The notes beneath the pieces were generated by a model that worked only from the letters and a program-made list of their open reading frames with translations, was not told the origin of the DNA and made no database searches. Positions 8,830-16,636 of a stretch of 64,000 bases of DNA are shown piece after piece. The stretch covers positions 1-64,000 of the forward strand of contig NZ_RJVG01000015.1 in the NCBI RefSeq assembly GCF_003752155.1. Reading direction: 5' to 3'. The translations under genes were made by a program, and so were the position numbers. The DNA is from Mobilisporobacter senegalensis. GTDB taxonomy: Bacteria > Bacillota > Clostridia > Lachnospirales > Lachnospiraceae. How positions within the stretch are numbered: position 1 is the first letter of the stretch; each line of letters starts with the position of its first letter.

Positions 8830-9390
8830 TTACCTACGAAAAATTTTAATATAATCCATTGCATACATAATAAGAGAGAAAATCATAAATATGACACTGA
8901 GCCCTAATAAAATGCGGACAATTGATAAATCTAAGGATGGAAAGGCAAATAATATTACCATCACCGTATCAAGGACTACAGTACAGACCTTTCCAAACCA
9001 TTTGGCACCAGTCAGTTTGCGGCCGGTCTTTAAGAGCATAAGGCCAGCAATTCCCATAAAGATTTCCTTAATAGCAAATAAAATAAAGATAGGTAAAATC
9101 CCCTTGATACGGATCAATAAACATAATAGGATAGCTGCCTGCATTGCTTTATCCGCAATTGGATCAATAATTTTTCCCAAGTCAGTTATCTGGTTATAAT
9201 GTCTTGCTATAAATCCATCCAGAGAATCTGTTAAAGCACATATGACAAAGATGATTGTTGCTGTATAATAGTCCCTTGGACTTTTCGCATTCACATATAA
9301 TATAACAATGACCGGTATAAGTATAAGCCTGATATATGTTAATATATTAGGTATTGTAATTAAATCTTTCTTTTTAAAATTTATTCTCAT
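8830..9390 (-). CDS. pgsA: CDP-diacylglycerol-glycerol-3-phosphate 3-phosphatidyltransferase family
   Basis: 186 residues, an integral membrane enzyme of the CDP-alcohol phosphatidyltransferase family. It carries the complete signature D55-x2-D58-G59-x2-A62-R63-x8-G72-x3-D76-x3-D80 in 'DSLDGFIARHYNQITDLGKI'. The first step of phosphatidylglycerol synthesis is the likely role; other head-group acceptors cannot be excluded because the family motif is shared. Four to five hydrophobic segments flank the motif. The start follows GGAAGGG. Confidence 0.85.
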   Translation of the reverse strand: MRINFKKKDLITIPNILTYIRLILIPVIVILYVNAKSPRDYYTATIIFVICALTDSLDGFIARHYNQITDLGKIIDPIADKAMQAAILLCLLIRIKGILPIFILFAIKEIFMGIAGLMLLKTGRKLTGAKWFGKVCTVVLDTVMVILFAFPSLDLSIVRILLGLSVIFMIFSLIMYAMDYIKIFRR

Positions 9391-9507
9391 CTTTTAACCC
9401 TTCCCACATGTTATTACGTATTGCAATGATACTTTTATTATATCCTGTCAAAATATAATATCCTAATAATATCTTATATCATATTTTGTTATTTTGCAAA
9501 TTTCATT

Positions 9508-9544
9508 ATAAAAAGTGCCCTCTTAATTGTTCTGAGAGGACACT
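9508..9544 (-). terminator. Terminator of the osmoprotectant transporter operon
   Basis: On the minus strand the stem AGTGTCCTCT / AGAGGGCACT (one U-G pair) is followed by a T5 run, seven bases after the stop codon of the permease/binding-protein gene. Confidence 0.8.
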
Positions 9545-9551
9545 CTATATA

Positions 9552-11126
9552 TTATTCTTCTAATAAACCATTTTCTGTTAAGAATTCCTTGGCTACTACA
9601 TCTGGTTCCATCTGAAGTTCATCCACTTTATAATTTAGCTCTATCATAATTTCATCATTCAGAATACTACCCAATTCCTCTATAATTGGTACAATTTCAG
9701 GATAGAGTTCAATGACCTCGCCTCTCACCAGTGGTATGGCATAATAAGGTGGAAAAAAGTTTTTATCATCTTTTAATGTAACCAGATCAAATTTCTTTAA
9801 TAACCCATCTGTAGAAAATGCATCAACTACATCCGTTTCATTATTATTTAATGCAATATATCTTGGTGAACCGTCCAACCCTGTTGTATCTTTAAAATTA
9901 AAGTTATAATGCTTTATTAGTCCCGGTATACCATCTTCCCTGTTTAAAAACTCCAGTGTAGTCCCGGCTCTGAGTTTAGTTCCAACCTTTGCCAGATCAC
10001 TGATTGTTTCAAGCTGATACTTCTTGGCAGTATCTTTGTTAACAGCTAAAACGTAAGTATTATTAAACCCGATTTGCTTTAACACCTCTATGTTAAATTG
10101 TTCTTTAAAATCAGATTTTACTGTATCATATACTTTTTCCATATCTGAGATAGGCGGATAATTAAGAGTGTCTCCATATGCTGTACCGCTATAATCTATA
10201 TACATATCTATATCATCTGATTTTAGGGCTGAAAAACATACCTGTGTACCCCCCAAATTAATTTTTCGGTCAACCAAAATATCTGTTCTGTCTTCAATCA
10301 AATCAGAAAACATATGCGCCAGAATATGTTGTTCTGTAAAATCTTTACTGGCAATACGGATAACTTTTTGATCTGTGGTTCCATTTAAGATTGCTGAAAA
10401 ACCAAATATAATAGCAACCACCAATGCTGTAAAAGAAAGTATAACTTTTTCTATTTTTCTGATTTGTATTCTTTTACTCTTAGACCCATTTATTTTTTGT
10501 AAGCTGATTGGAGTTACAAGTTTTTCAACGATTCCAACTATGAAATCCACGAATAATGCCAATAAACATGCTGGTATAGCACCTGCCAGTATCTGAAGAT
10601 TATTCACAGTACGAATTCCTGAAAAGACAAGAAATCCAAGTCCACCTGCACCAATAAATGCTGCCATAGTCATAAGACCTACTGCTGTAACTGATGAGAT
10701 ACGAACACCAGCCATAATAACAGGAAGTGCTAAAGGAATTTGTACCCTAAATAATATCTGGAATTTAGTCAGACCAATACCTTTTGCAGCCTCAATTGTC
10801 TGGGCATTAATATTTTGTATGCCTGTAAAAGTATTTTTAATGATCGGAAGCAATGAATATAATATGACCATTACGATTGCCGGCAGTGTTCCAATCCCTA
10901 AAAAGGGAATCGCAAATCCTAATAATGCCATACTGGGTATTGCCTGAATAATATTCGCAACTCCCAGAATTGGTTTGTTTAATTGTTTTACATAGCTGAT
11001 CAATATTCCCAATGGAACACCTAATAAAATTGCAAATCCTACAGCTATTATTGTAAGTTTAATATGTTCCAGGGTCAAAGATAATATCTGTTCCTTATTT
11101 ACAATCACATATTCTATAAAATTCAT
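9552..11126 (-). CDS. Osmoprotectant ABC transporter, permease fused to substrate-binding protein
   Basis: 524 residues. Residues 1-215 are an OpuCB/ProW-type permease with five to six helices and the coupling motif region 'NTFTGIQNINAQTIEAAKGI'. After a further helix (about 228-248), residues 255-524 form an OpuCC/ProX-type binding domain ('IRIASKDFTEQHILAHMFSD', 'LGGTQVCFSALKSDDIDMYI'). Such fusions import glycine betaine, choline, carnitine or related compounds for osmoprotection. The ATG overlaps the last four bases of the ATPase gene, so the two are translationally coupled. A downstream terminator ends the operon. Confidence 0.93.
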   Translation of the reverse strand: MNFIEYVIVNKEQILSLTLEHIKLTIIAVGFAILLGVPLGILISYVKQLNKPILGVANIIQAIPSMALLGFAIPFLGIGTLPAIVMVILYSLLPIIKNTFTGIQNINAQTIEAAKGIGLTKFQILFRVQIPLALPVIMAGVRISSVTAVGLMTMAAFIGAGGLGFLVFSGIRTVNNLQILAGAIPACLLALFVDFIVGIVEKLVTPISLQKINGSKSKRIQIRKIEKVILSFTALVVAIIFGFSAILNGTTDQKVIRIASKDFTEQHILAHMFSDLIEDRTDILVDRKINLGGTQVCFSALKSDDIDMYIDYSGTAYGDTLNYPPISDMEKVYDTVKSDFKEQFNIEVLKQIGFNNTYVLAVNKDTAKKYQLETISDLAKVGTKLRAGTTLEFLNREDGIPGLIKHYNFNFKDTTGLDGSPRYIALNNNETDVVDAFSTDGLLKKFDLVTLKDDKNFFPPYYAIPLVRGEVIELYPEIVPIIEELGSILNDEIMIELNYKVDELQMEPDVVAKEFLTENGLLEE

Positions 11127-12259
11127 GACAGCATCCCCTCCTCTGTGTCAATAAATTGTTGGCTCAAGGTTGTCACGAGGCTGCTTTTCGTAATTAGTCC
11201 AAGTAGCCTTTTATTTTTGTCCAAAACTGGTACTGTTGAAACATTATTATCTTCTACCAGTTGTAATATATCGATTATGGAATCATTTGGCTCAACACTT
11301 ATAAGATTCGTTTCCATAACTTCATTCACTTCTTTAGAACGGTCTAACGTTTCTTGGATTTTCTTAGCATTAATGATTCCCAAGAGTTTTTTTGTTTTGC
11401 TTTCCACTACCATTAAACTATCCACCTTGTTAGAACGCATTTTTTCTAAACATCTGTTTAAGGTCAGGTTACTTAAACAACTAACCGGTGAATCCAGCAT
11501 AATATCCTCAGCCTTAATAAATTCTGGGGAAGTCCAAATTCTGTTCTTACCAACAAATTCTGAAACAAATTCATTGACTGGATTCTTCAATATATTTTCT
11601 GGTGTATCATATTGCAGTATTTCACCATCCTTCATAATACAGATCATATCAGCTATTTTAATCGCCTCATCCATATCATGGGTTACAAATACAATTGTCT
11701 TTTTTAAGTGAGATTGCAGATCAATTAACTCCTCCTGAAGCCCCACTCTTGTAATGGGATCTAATGCAGAGAAAGGCTCATCCATTAAAATAATTTCAGG
11801 ATCCGTGGCGAAAGCTCTTGCCACTCCTACTCTTTGCTGCTGTCCTCCACTAAGTTCTGTAGGATAACGGTTAAGAAACTCTTTTGCATTAAGTCCCACC
11901 ATTTCCATAAGTTCCATGGTACGCTTTGTAATTTCATCTTTATTTTTCTTTTCAACCTTAGGAATAATCTCAATATTTTCCTTAATTGTCATATGTGGAA
12001 ATAAACCAGTCTGCTGGATTACATATCCCATATTACGTCTTAATGCAATCACATCTTTTTTCTCAATATCCTCTCCATTAATAAATATCTTACCTGATGA
12101 AGGCTTAATTAAGCGGTTGATCATTTTTAACGTTGTTGTTTTACCGCAACCGCTGGCACCGATAAAAGCTACTAAGTGGCCTTTATTAATTTCAAAGGAT
12201 ATATCTTTTAATACTTTTTTATCTTTAAATTTCTTTGTAATATTCTCAAATTTTATCAT
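11123..12259 (-). CDS. Osmoprotectant ABC transporter ATP-binding protein with CBS domains
   Basis: 378 residues, OpuCA/ProV type. Walker A 'GASGCGKTT' (about 34-42), signature 'LSGGQQQRVG' (about 136) and Walker B 'IILMDEPFSALDP' (about 156) are intact. Residues about 255-370 form two CBS domains, which in OpuCA-type ATPases can bind c-di-AMP or sense ionic strength. It is the first gene of a two-gene operon behind a consensus promoter (12329-12357) and an operator-like inverted repeat. A BusR-like regulator gene lies immediately upstream. Confidence 0.94.
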   Translation of the reverse strand: MIKFENITKKFKDKKVLKDISFEINKGHLVAFIGASGCGKTTTLKMINRLIKPSSGKIFINGEDIEKKDVIALRRNMGYVIQQTGLFPHMTIKENIEIIPKVEKKNKDEITKRTMELMEMVGLNAKEFLNRYPTELSGGQQQRVGVARAFATDPEIILMDEPFSALDPITRVGLQEELIDLQSHLKKTIVFVTHDMDEAIKIADMICIMKDGEILQYDTPENILKNPVNEFVSEFVGKNRIWTSPEFIKAEDIMLDSPVSCLSNLTLNRCLEKMRSNKVDSLMVVESKTKKLLGIINAKKIQETLDRSKEVNEVMETNLISVEPNDSIIDILQLVEDNNVSTVPVLDKNKRLLGLITKSSLVTTLSQQFIDTEEGMLS

Positions 12260-12283
12260 TATACTACCTCCTCTATCGTTTTA

Positions 12284-12317
12284 AGTAACAACTTGTCGTA
12301 ATTATGAAGTTGTTACT
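12284..12317. promoter_or_regulatory. Candidate BusR-type operator
   Basis: Perfect 11-bp inverted repeat AGTAACAACTT (12284-12294) and AAGTTGTTACT (12307-12317) with a 12-base gap. It lies just downstream of the -10 box of the transporter operon, roughly from +5 to +38, where a bound protein would block initiation or early elongation. The adjacent regulator gene is the natural candidate to bind it. Confidence 0.65.
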
Positions 12318-12328
12318 AATGTGTTTTT

Positions 12329-12357
12329 ATTATAAAGGGAAATAGTTTATTTGTCAA
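12329..12357 (-). promoter_or_regulatory. Sigma-A promoter of the osmoprotectant transporter operon
   Basis: Minus strand TTGACA (complement of 12352-12357), 17-base spacer, TATAAT (complement of 12329-12334): a full consensus match. Such a strong promoter implies repression as the main control. Confidence 0.88.
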
Positions 12358-12373
12358 ATTTCCAATCATATAC

Positions 12374-12413
12374 AAAAAACCTTATGTCAAAGTTGATTTT
12401 CTTTAACATAAGG
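12374..12413 (-). terminator. Terminator after the BusR-like gene
   Basis: 13-bp stem CCTTATGTTAAAG / CTTTGACATAAGG on the minus strand with one U-G pair, followed by T6. It separates the regulator transcript from the transporter promoter. Confidence 0.85.
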
Positions 12414-12438
12414 CCGATTATAATTTCCTTGTTGATTT

Positions 12439-13080
12439 TTAAATATTTTGATTTATTGGATGAATAAAATTCTGTACCCGTTCCAGACAATTGTCATCCC
12501 CTACAAAATAAACTATATCTCTTTCTAAAAATAAAGCATATGGACCAGGTGACATAATTAAAGTATTGTCTCTCTTAATGGCAATAATCGTCGCTGCTGT
12601 ATTATGCCAGAAGTTAACTTCAGATATGGTTTTATTAAGGTGGGGACATTCCTTGATTATTTCAATTTCAAATGGAGTAAATGGATTGATATATCGAAAT
12701 TTATCTGTTTTTTCAATAAATTTTGACAGACAATGATTAAAGTAATCCAGTTCTTTCGTTTGTCTGTTTATACTCTCTGTTATCTCTTTTTTTAAATCAT
12801 AAACCGTCTGGATGTCATTATATTGATGTACGAATTCTAATGCTTTCTCATAAGACTTTATCATAACTCCACTACCTTTGGTAGTTTCAACAATATCAAG
12901 GTCCGCTAAGATTCCGATAGCTCTCCTTGCTGTTTCTGATGATACTCCATACTGACTGGCCATAGCTGATCTGGCATATATTTTCTCACCCACAATATAA
13001 TGTTTTTTTGCTATTTTAGAAGCTATATCCATTGCAATCTGCTGATACCTTGGATTTGTTATATTAACTTTCTTCTCCAT
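12439..13080 (-). CDS. busR: BusR-like GntR family regulator with RCK_C (TrkA_C) domain
   Basis: 213 residues. Residues about 8-78 are a GntR winged helix ('SAMASQYGVSSETARRAIGI'), residues about 85-120 a coiled linker, and about 125-207 an RCK_C/TrkA_C domain ('ATIIAIKRDNTLIMSPGPYA', 'LERDIVYFVGDDNC'). This order is that of BusR of lactococci and streptococci, a c-di-AMP-binding repressor of a glycine betaine transporter. Here too it adjoins an osmoprotectant transporter with an inverted repeat at its start site. Ligand and target are inferred from domain order and neighbourhood. AGGAGA precedes the ATG. Confidence 0.85.
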   Translation of the reverse strand: MEKKVNITNPRYQQIAMDIASKIAKKHYIVGEKIYARSAMASQYGVSSETARRAIGILADLDIVETTKGSGVMIKSYEKALEFVHQYNDIQTVYDLKKEITESINRQTKELDYFNHCLSKFIEKTDKFRYINPFTPFEIEIIKECPHLNKTISEVNFWHNTAATIIAIKRDNTLIMSPGPYALFLERDIVYFVGDDNCLERVQNFIHPINQNI

Positions 13081-13173
13081 TTTATTCTCCTAATCACGTG
13101 TATAATTTACTCATTTTAACATAATTTTATTGGAACCACAAGAAAAGGGCATTACGTCTCGCAGTTTTCTTCC

Positions 13174-13203
13174 TAAAAAGAACGACCTATTGAAAATAGG
13201 TCG
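13174..13203 (-). terminator. Hairpin terminator
   Basis: CGACCTATT-gaa-AATAGGTCG (9-bp perfect stem), followed on the minus strand by TTCTTTTT. It would stop the mecA transcript after it has crossed the tandem repeat at 13220-13365. Confidence 0.75.
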
Positions 13204-13219
13204 CTCAAAATTCTATTCT

Positions 13220-13365
13220 TATATCATGAACAAGTTCATGATCTTGTTACATTCGCCAAATGCTTCGCGCTTGGCTCATTACTTTCATTATATCATGAAC
13301 AAGTTCATGATCTTGTTGCATTCGCCAAATGCTTCGCGCTTGGCTCATTGCTTTCATTATATCAT
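13220..13365. repeat. Tandem palindromic repeat, two 69-bp units
   Basis: Units at 13220-13288 and 13289-13357 differ at two positions, followed by an 8-base start of a third unit (TATATCAT). Each holds the perfect hairpin ATCATGAAC-aa-GTTCATGAT, then ATCTTGTTRC, then GCCAA ... TTGGC and GGCTCATT. Several of these words also occur in the array at 5692-6093. The partial third unit encodes the last residues and stop codon of mecA. An open frame through the repeat (13130-13378) merely translates the repeat. Confidence 0.9.
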
Positions 13366-13926
13366 ACCAAGAGTTTGAACTGCAGACTCTTTTACTATAA
13401 TACTATAATGTTCCTTAAGATAAGACATATATATTTTTGATAAATTTTCTTCCTGACCATATTCATTTAAGAAATAAATCCTATCTTCTATCTCTTCTTT
13501 GTCATTCTTAGAAAATACCAGATAGTATTTTTCATTATCATTATCTTTATAGAGAGTATTTCTACCCTTAAATTCTTTTAATAAAGAACTTACTTCCATA
13601 ACGATTTTCAGATTGTCAAATGAATATACAATATACGCAGTATTCTCGTCTAAATCAGTATTCTTTTCTAAGAGTTCTTTCTCCTCCTGTTTTGTAAGGG
13701 TAACAATAATAGAGCCTTCAAAGGTAACAATTGCTTCCATCATAATTCCTGAATCTTGATATGCATCTCCATATTCTTTACTTACCTCTTCCATCATATC
13801 AGAAAAAAGACTATGCATTTTTTCTCTATTATGGAATAATTCAATGATGTTAGTATTTCTTGATTTTATGTCATCTTTATTTATTACACATCTAACTTGA
13901 TTTTCATTAATTTTTGTTACTTTCAT
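13357..13926 (-). CDS. mecA: MecA-family adaptor protein
   Basis: 189 residues from the ATG at 13926, which follows GGAAGTGAG. The opening 'MKVTKINENQVRCVINKDDI' is the MecA N-terminal substrate-binding domain; the C-terminal part (about 105-185, 'TAYIVYSFDNLKIVMEVSSL') matches the ClpC-binding domain. MecA delivers proteins to the ClpCP protease. The frame extends upstream to 14007 but without a ribosome-binding site, and that would overlap the TetR gene. The last codons, including the stop, lie in the edge of the palindromic repeat, so the C-terminus may have been altered by it. Confidence 0.83.
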   Translation of the reverse strand: MKVTKINENQVRCVINKDDIKSRNTNIIELFHNREKMHSLFSDMMEEVSKEYGDAYQDSGIMMEAIVTFEGSIIVTLTKQEEKELLEKNTDLDENTAYIVYSFDNLKIVMEVSSLLKEFKGRNTLYKDNDNEKYYLVFSKNDKEEIEDRIYFLNEYGQEENLSKIYMSYLKEHYSIIVKESAVQTLGMI

Positions 13927-14003
13927 ATTCTCACTTCCTATATTATAAAAAAAGTTAATTGTTCTAAATAAATCATTATAATTAATAAGAGTTTCATATT
14001 TTA

Positions 14004-14576
14004 TCACATGGTCAGACTATTAATTTTAGGTAGAACCATGTAACAGATCTCATCTGTCAGGATATCAATACTTGTAGTATTTCCCATACAGGCTGCACCA
14101 CATATGGCATTCCCTATCATAGCTGCATTTACTTTTAAAACATTCTCTGCAATATTAACTTTGCAGTTTTGTTTTAATCTGTGAAACATAAATTCTGATA
14201 ATGTCAGCTTCATTTTATGTTCTACCAGTAATTTTGTTGCATCATTATATTGAGAACATTTTCCCTCCATCTCTTCAAGATATTCATATAATGATATCGT
14301 TACTTTACGAATAATAGTTTCGTTAATATCATTATTCTCACCAAGTGCAGGATCTAGTATCTTTTGAAAGGATTCATTCACTACTTCTTCAAATAGTTCA
14401 TCCTTATCACTAAAATGTGCATAAAATGTAGCTCTATTAACATCCGCTTCTTTTGTAATATCTGTAATGGAGATAGACTCATAATTTTTTAATGTTAGAA
14501 GTTTACCGAAAGACTCTATTAATAATTTGTGGGTCCTACGCACCCTAGGATCTTCTTTTTTAATATTTAAACTCAT
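14004..14576 (-). CDS. TetR/AcrR family transcriptional regulator
   Basis: 190 residues. The N-terminal 'ISITDITKEADVNRATFYAH' followed by 'FSDKDELFEEVV' is the TetR helix-turn-helix. The C-terminal half is a helical ligand-binding domain resembling the TetR_C_33 type of small regulators. It stands alone upstream of mecA; the target is not evident. It faces away from the DUF2179 gene across a 319-base gap, which it might control. Confidence 0.88.
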   Translation of the reverse strand: MSLNIKKEDPRVRRTHKLLIESFGKLLTLKNYESISITDITKEADVNRATFYAHFSDKDELFEEVVNESFQKILDPALGENNDINETIIRKVTISLYEYLEEMEGKCSQYNDATKLLVEHKMKLTLSEFMFHRLKQNCKVNIAENVLKVNAAMIGNAICGAACMGNTTSIDILTDEICYMVLPKINSLTM

Positions 14577-14895
14577 TTTCCCATCTCACTCTTCCAACAT
14601 ATAATATAGAATCCACCTGAGTCAAGTGCAACTTAATTCAGATGTGATTGGACCATAATACAATTTAACCCAATTATCAGATAAATATAAATTTTGAGAT
14701 TACTGCAAAATTATATCTATCTATAAACACATTATACACAACAGGTGTTGTTTTTGCAATATGTGTATTAAAAATATTTTAATAATAATTCTTAAATTTA
14801 TACTGATAACTTCTAATCTCTTTCTACATAGAACTCATTGACTTGATTTTTATAGTTGATTATAATTACTTAAAATGACATTAGGAGGAATCAGT
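14577..14895. other. Divergent intergenic region
   Basis: 319 bases without a gene between the TetR gene and the DUF2179 gene. It contains one inverted copy of the short dispersed repeat (14621-14646). The rest is A+T-rich, with no operator or riboswitch that I can recognise. Confidence 0.5.
14621..14646 (-). repeat. Short dispersed repeat, copy 2 (inverted)
   Basis: Minus strand reads CACATCTGAATTAAGTTGCACTTGAC, the right half of the hairpin-plus-tail repeat seen at 5584 and 26063, with a G for T in the tail. Confidence 0.6.
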
Positions 14896-15426
14896 ATGGA
14901 TTTTTTAGAGGGAAGCGTTTTTATTTACTTGTTTATATTCCTGGGCAAGATTTTAGAAGTAACAGTAGCCACGGTAAGGGTAGTTTTAATTAATCGTGGT
15001 GAGAGAGAAAAAGGAGCTGTCATAGCCTTCTTCGAGATTTTATTATGGTTATTTATTACAGGTACTGTGCTGGCTGGTTTTCAAGAAGATATTATTCGGG
15101 TAATTGTCTTTGCTATAGCTTTTGCAGTAGGTAATTATTTAGGATCCTGGTTAGAAGAAAAACTGGCATTCGGTCTTAGTTCCATCCAGGTAATTGTCCC
15201 TGAGGGAGAAGTAAGTGATGAATTAGTAAAAACACTTAGATCCAATGATTATGCTGTTACTATTTTAAAAGGCTCAGGGAAAGATGGTGTCCGGGATCTT
15301 ATGGTACTTCACCTTATGAGAAAAAGAATTCCTACTGCTGTCAGCCTTATTAAATCCAGTTTAAATAATGCAGTCATTATAGTGAATGACGTGAAAGTAG
15401 CTCATGGTGGATATATAAAGAAATAA
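14896..15426 (+). CDS. DUF2179/DUF5698 (UPF0316) membrane protein
   Basis: 176 residues from the ATG at 14896, chosen because AGGAGG lies eight bases before it. Three membrane segments (about 4-22, 35-60, 62-82) precede a cytoplasmic DUF2179-type alpha/beta domain ('GLSSIQVIVPEGEVSDELVK' onwards). The same order is seen in UPF0316/YebE-like proteins of Firmicutes. No biochemical function is established for the family as far as I know. It is monocistronic, ended by a perfect terminator. Confidence 0.85.
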   Translation: MDFLEGSVFIYLFIFLGKILEVTVATVRVVLINRGEREKGAVIAFFEILLWLFITGTVLAGFQEDIIRVIVFAIAFAVGNYLGSWLEEKLAFGLSSIQVIVPEGEVSDELVKTLRSNDYAVTILKGSGKDGVRDLMVLHLMRKRIPTAVSLIKSSLNNAVIIVNDVKVAHGGYIKK

Positions 15427-15437
15427 TAAATACAAAA

Positions 15438-15471
15438 AAAGGTAGATCTTATTTTTCTGCGATCTACCTTT
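15438..15471. terminator. Convergent bidirectional terminator
   Basis: Perfect stem AAAGGTAGATC / GATCTACCTTT, 12-base loop, A-run before and T-rich after. It serves the DUF2179 gene and the minus-strand polyamine operon. Confidence 0.85.
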
Positions 15472-15505
15472 CATTTATTTCGTAATAATTAACCTGAATT
15501 TGATT

Positions 15506-16633
15506 TTACAATCTGGATTTAAAATCTTCATATCCAAACGTTTTAATAACCTTCATACCTTCTTTTTTGCTATAATAAGCAATGGAAGGAAGATTTACTC
15601 CATTAAAGGTATTATTTTTAACCATAGAATAAATAGCCATATCACAAAATACCACTTTATCACCAACCGTTAATGGCCTCTGGAAGGAATAGTCTCCAAT
15701 AATATCTCCTGCCAGGCAGGTCGGTCCTCCAAAACGATACGTATATGGATAATCTCCTGGCTCACCCGCATCAATGATATTAGGTCTGTAAGGCATTTCT
15801 ATCACATCCGGCATATGACAGGCAGCTGATGTATCAAGAATTCCTAGTTTCATTTCATTTTCTGTTATCGCCAGAACTGTAGATACCAGGAATCCTGTAT
15901 TTAATGCTACTGCTTCCCCTGGTTCTAAATAGACTTCTACATCATATTTATCCTGAATATAATTTATACAGCGGATAAGGGTTTCTACATCATAATCTTC
16001 TCTTGTAATATGATGTCCGCCACCAAAATTAATCCATTTCATTTGCTTCATGTATGGACCAAACTTCTCATCTACAACCTTGATAGTACGTTCCAGAGTA
16101 TCCGAGTTCTGTTCACACATGGTATGAAAATGCAGCCCATCAATTCCGTCTAACTCATCTGGTTTAAAATTCGCCAGCGTTACTCCAAGTCTTGAATGAG
16201 TAAAGCAAGGATTATATATGTCCGTTTCGATCTCAGAATATTCTGGATTAATCCGGATACCGCATTCAATATGCTTATTAGTCTTTTTAATTCTATCTTT
16301 ATATTTTCCCCATTCATCAAAGGAGTTGAATACAATATGATCACTATATTTCATAATATCATCAAAATCCGAATCAATGTAGGCTGGTGAAAAAGTGTGC
16401 ACTTCTTTTCCCATCTCTTCATATCCTAATCTTGCTTCATGAAGTGAACTTGATGCCACCCCATGAAGGTATTTTCCAATAAGCGGATATAATGAATACA
16501 TGGAGAAAGCCTTCTGTGCTAAAAGAATATGGCAGCCTGTCCTGTCTTCTATGGATTTTAACAGTTCTAAGTTTTGAATTAGTAATCTTTCATCAACTAC
16601 ATAACAGGGTGTTTGTACTTCATTAAAATTCAT
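15506..16633 (-). CDS. nspC: Carboxy(nor)spermidine decarboxylase
   Basis: 375 residues, fold-III PLP decarboxylase of the alanine racemase type. It removes CO2 from carboxyspermidine (or carboxynorspermidine) to give spermidine (or norspermidine). Seen: PLP lysine in 'ILLAQKAFSMY' near residue 41, 'ASSSLHEARLG', 'HFHTMCEQ', the glycine loop 'WINFGGGHHIT', 'YLEPGEAV' and the dimer-interface cysteine region 'TSAACHMPDVIEMPYRP'. It is the last gene of the polyamine cluster, starting four bases after the dehydrogenase stop. The downstream terminator is at 15438-15471. Confidence 0.95.
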   Translation of the reverse strand: MNFNEVQTPCYVVDERLLIQNLELLKSIEDRTGCHILLAQKAFSMYSLYPLIGKYLHGVASSSLHEARLGYEEMGKEVHTFSPAYIDSDFDDIMKYSDHIVFNSFDEWGKYKDRIKKTNKHIECGIRINPEYSEIETDIYNPCFTHSRLGVTLANFKPDELDGIDGLHFHTMCEQNSDTLERTIKVVDEKFGPYMKQMKWINFGGGHHITREDYDVETLIRCINYIQDKYDVEVYLEPGEAVALNTGFLVSTVLAITENEMKLGILDTSAACHMPDVIEMPYRPNIIDAGEPGDYPYTYRFGGPTCLAGDIIGDYSFQRPLTVGDKVVFCDMAIYSMVKNNTFNGVNLPSIAYYSKKEGMKVIKTFGYEDFKSRL

Positions 16634-16636
16634 TGG

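Noticed and set aside
11145-11711. 188-codon plus-strand frame opposite the transporter ATPase
   Set aside because: Antisense shadow; the minus-strand frame has intact ABC and CBS motifs.
13130-13378. 82-codon plus-strand open frame with a repeated peptide
   Set aside because: It only translates the two tandem repeat units; it has no ribosome-binding site and overlaps the mecA terminator and repeat.
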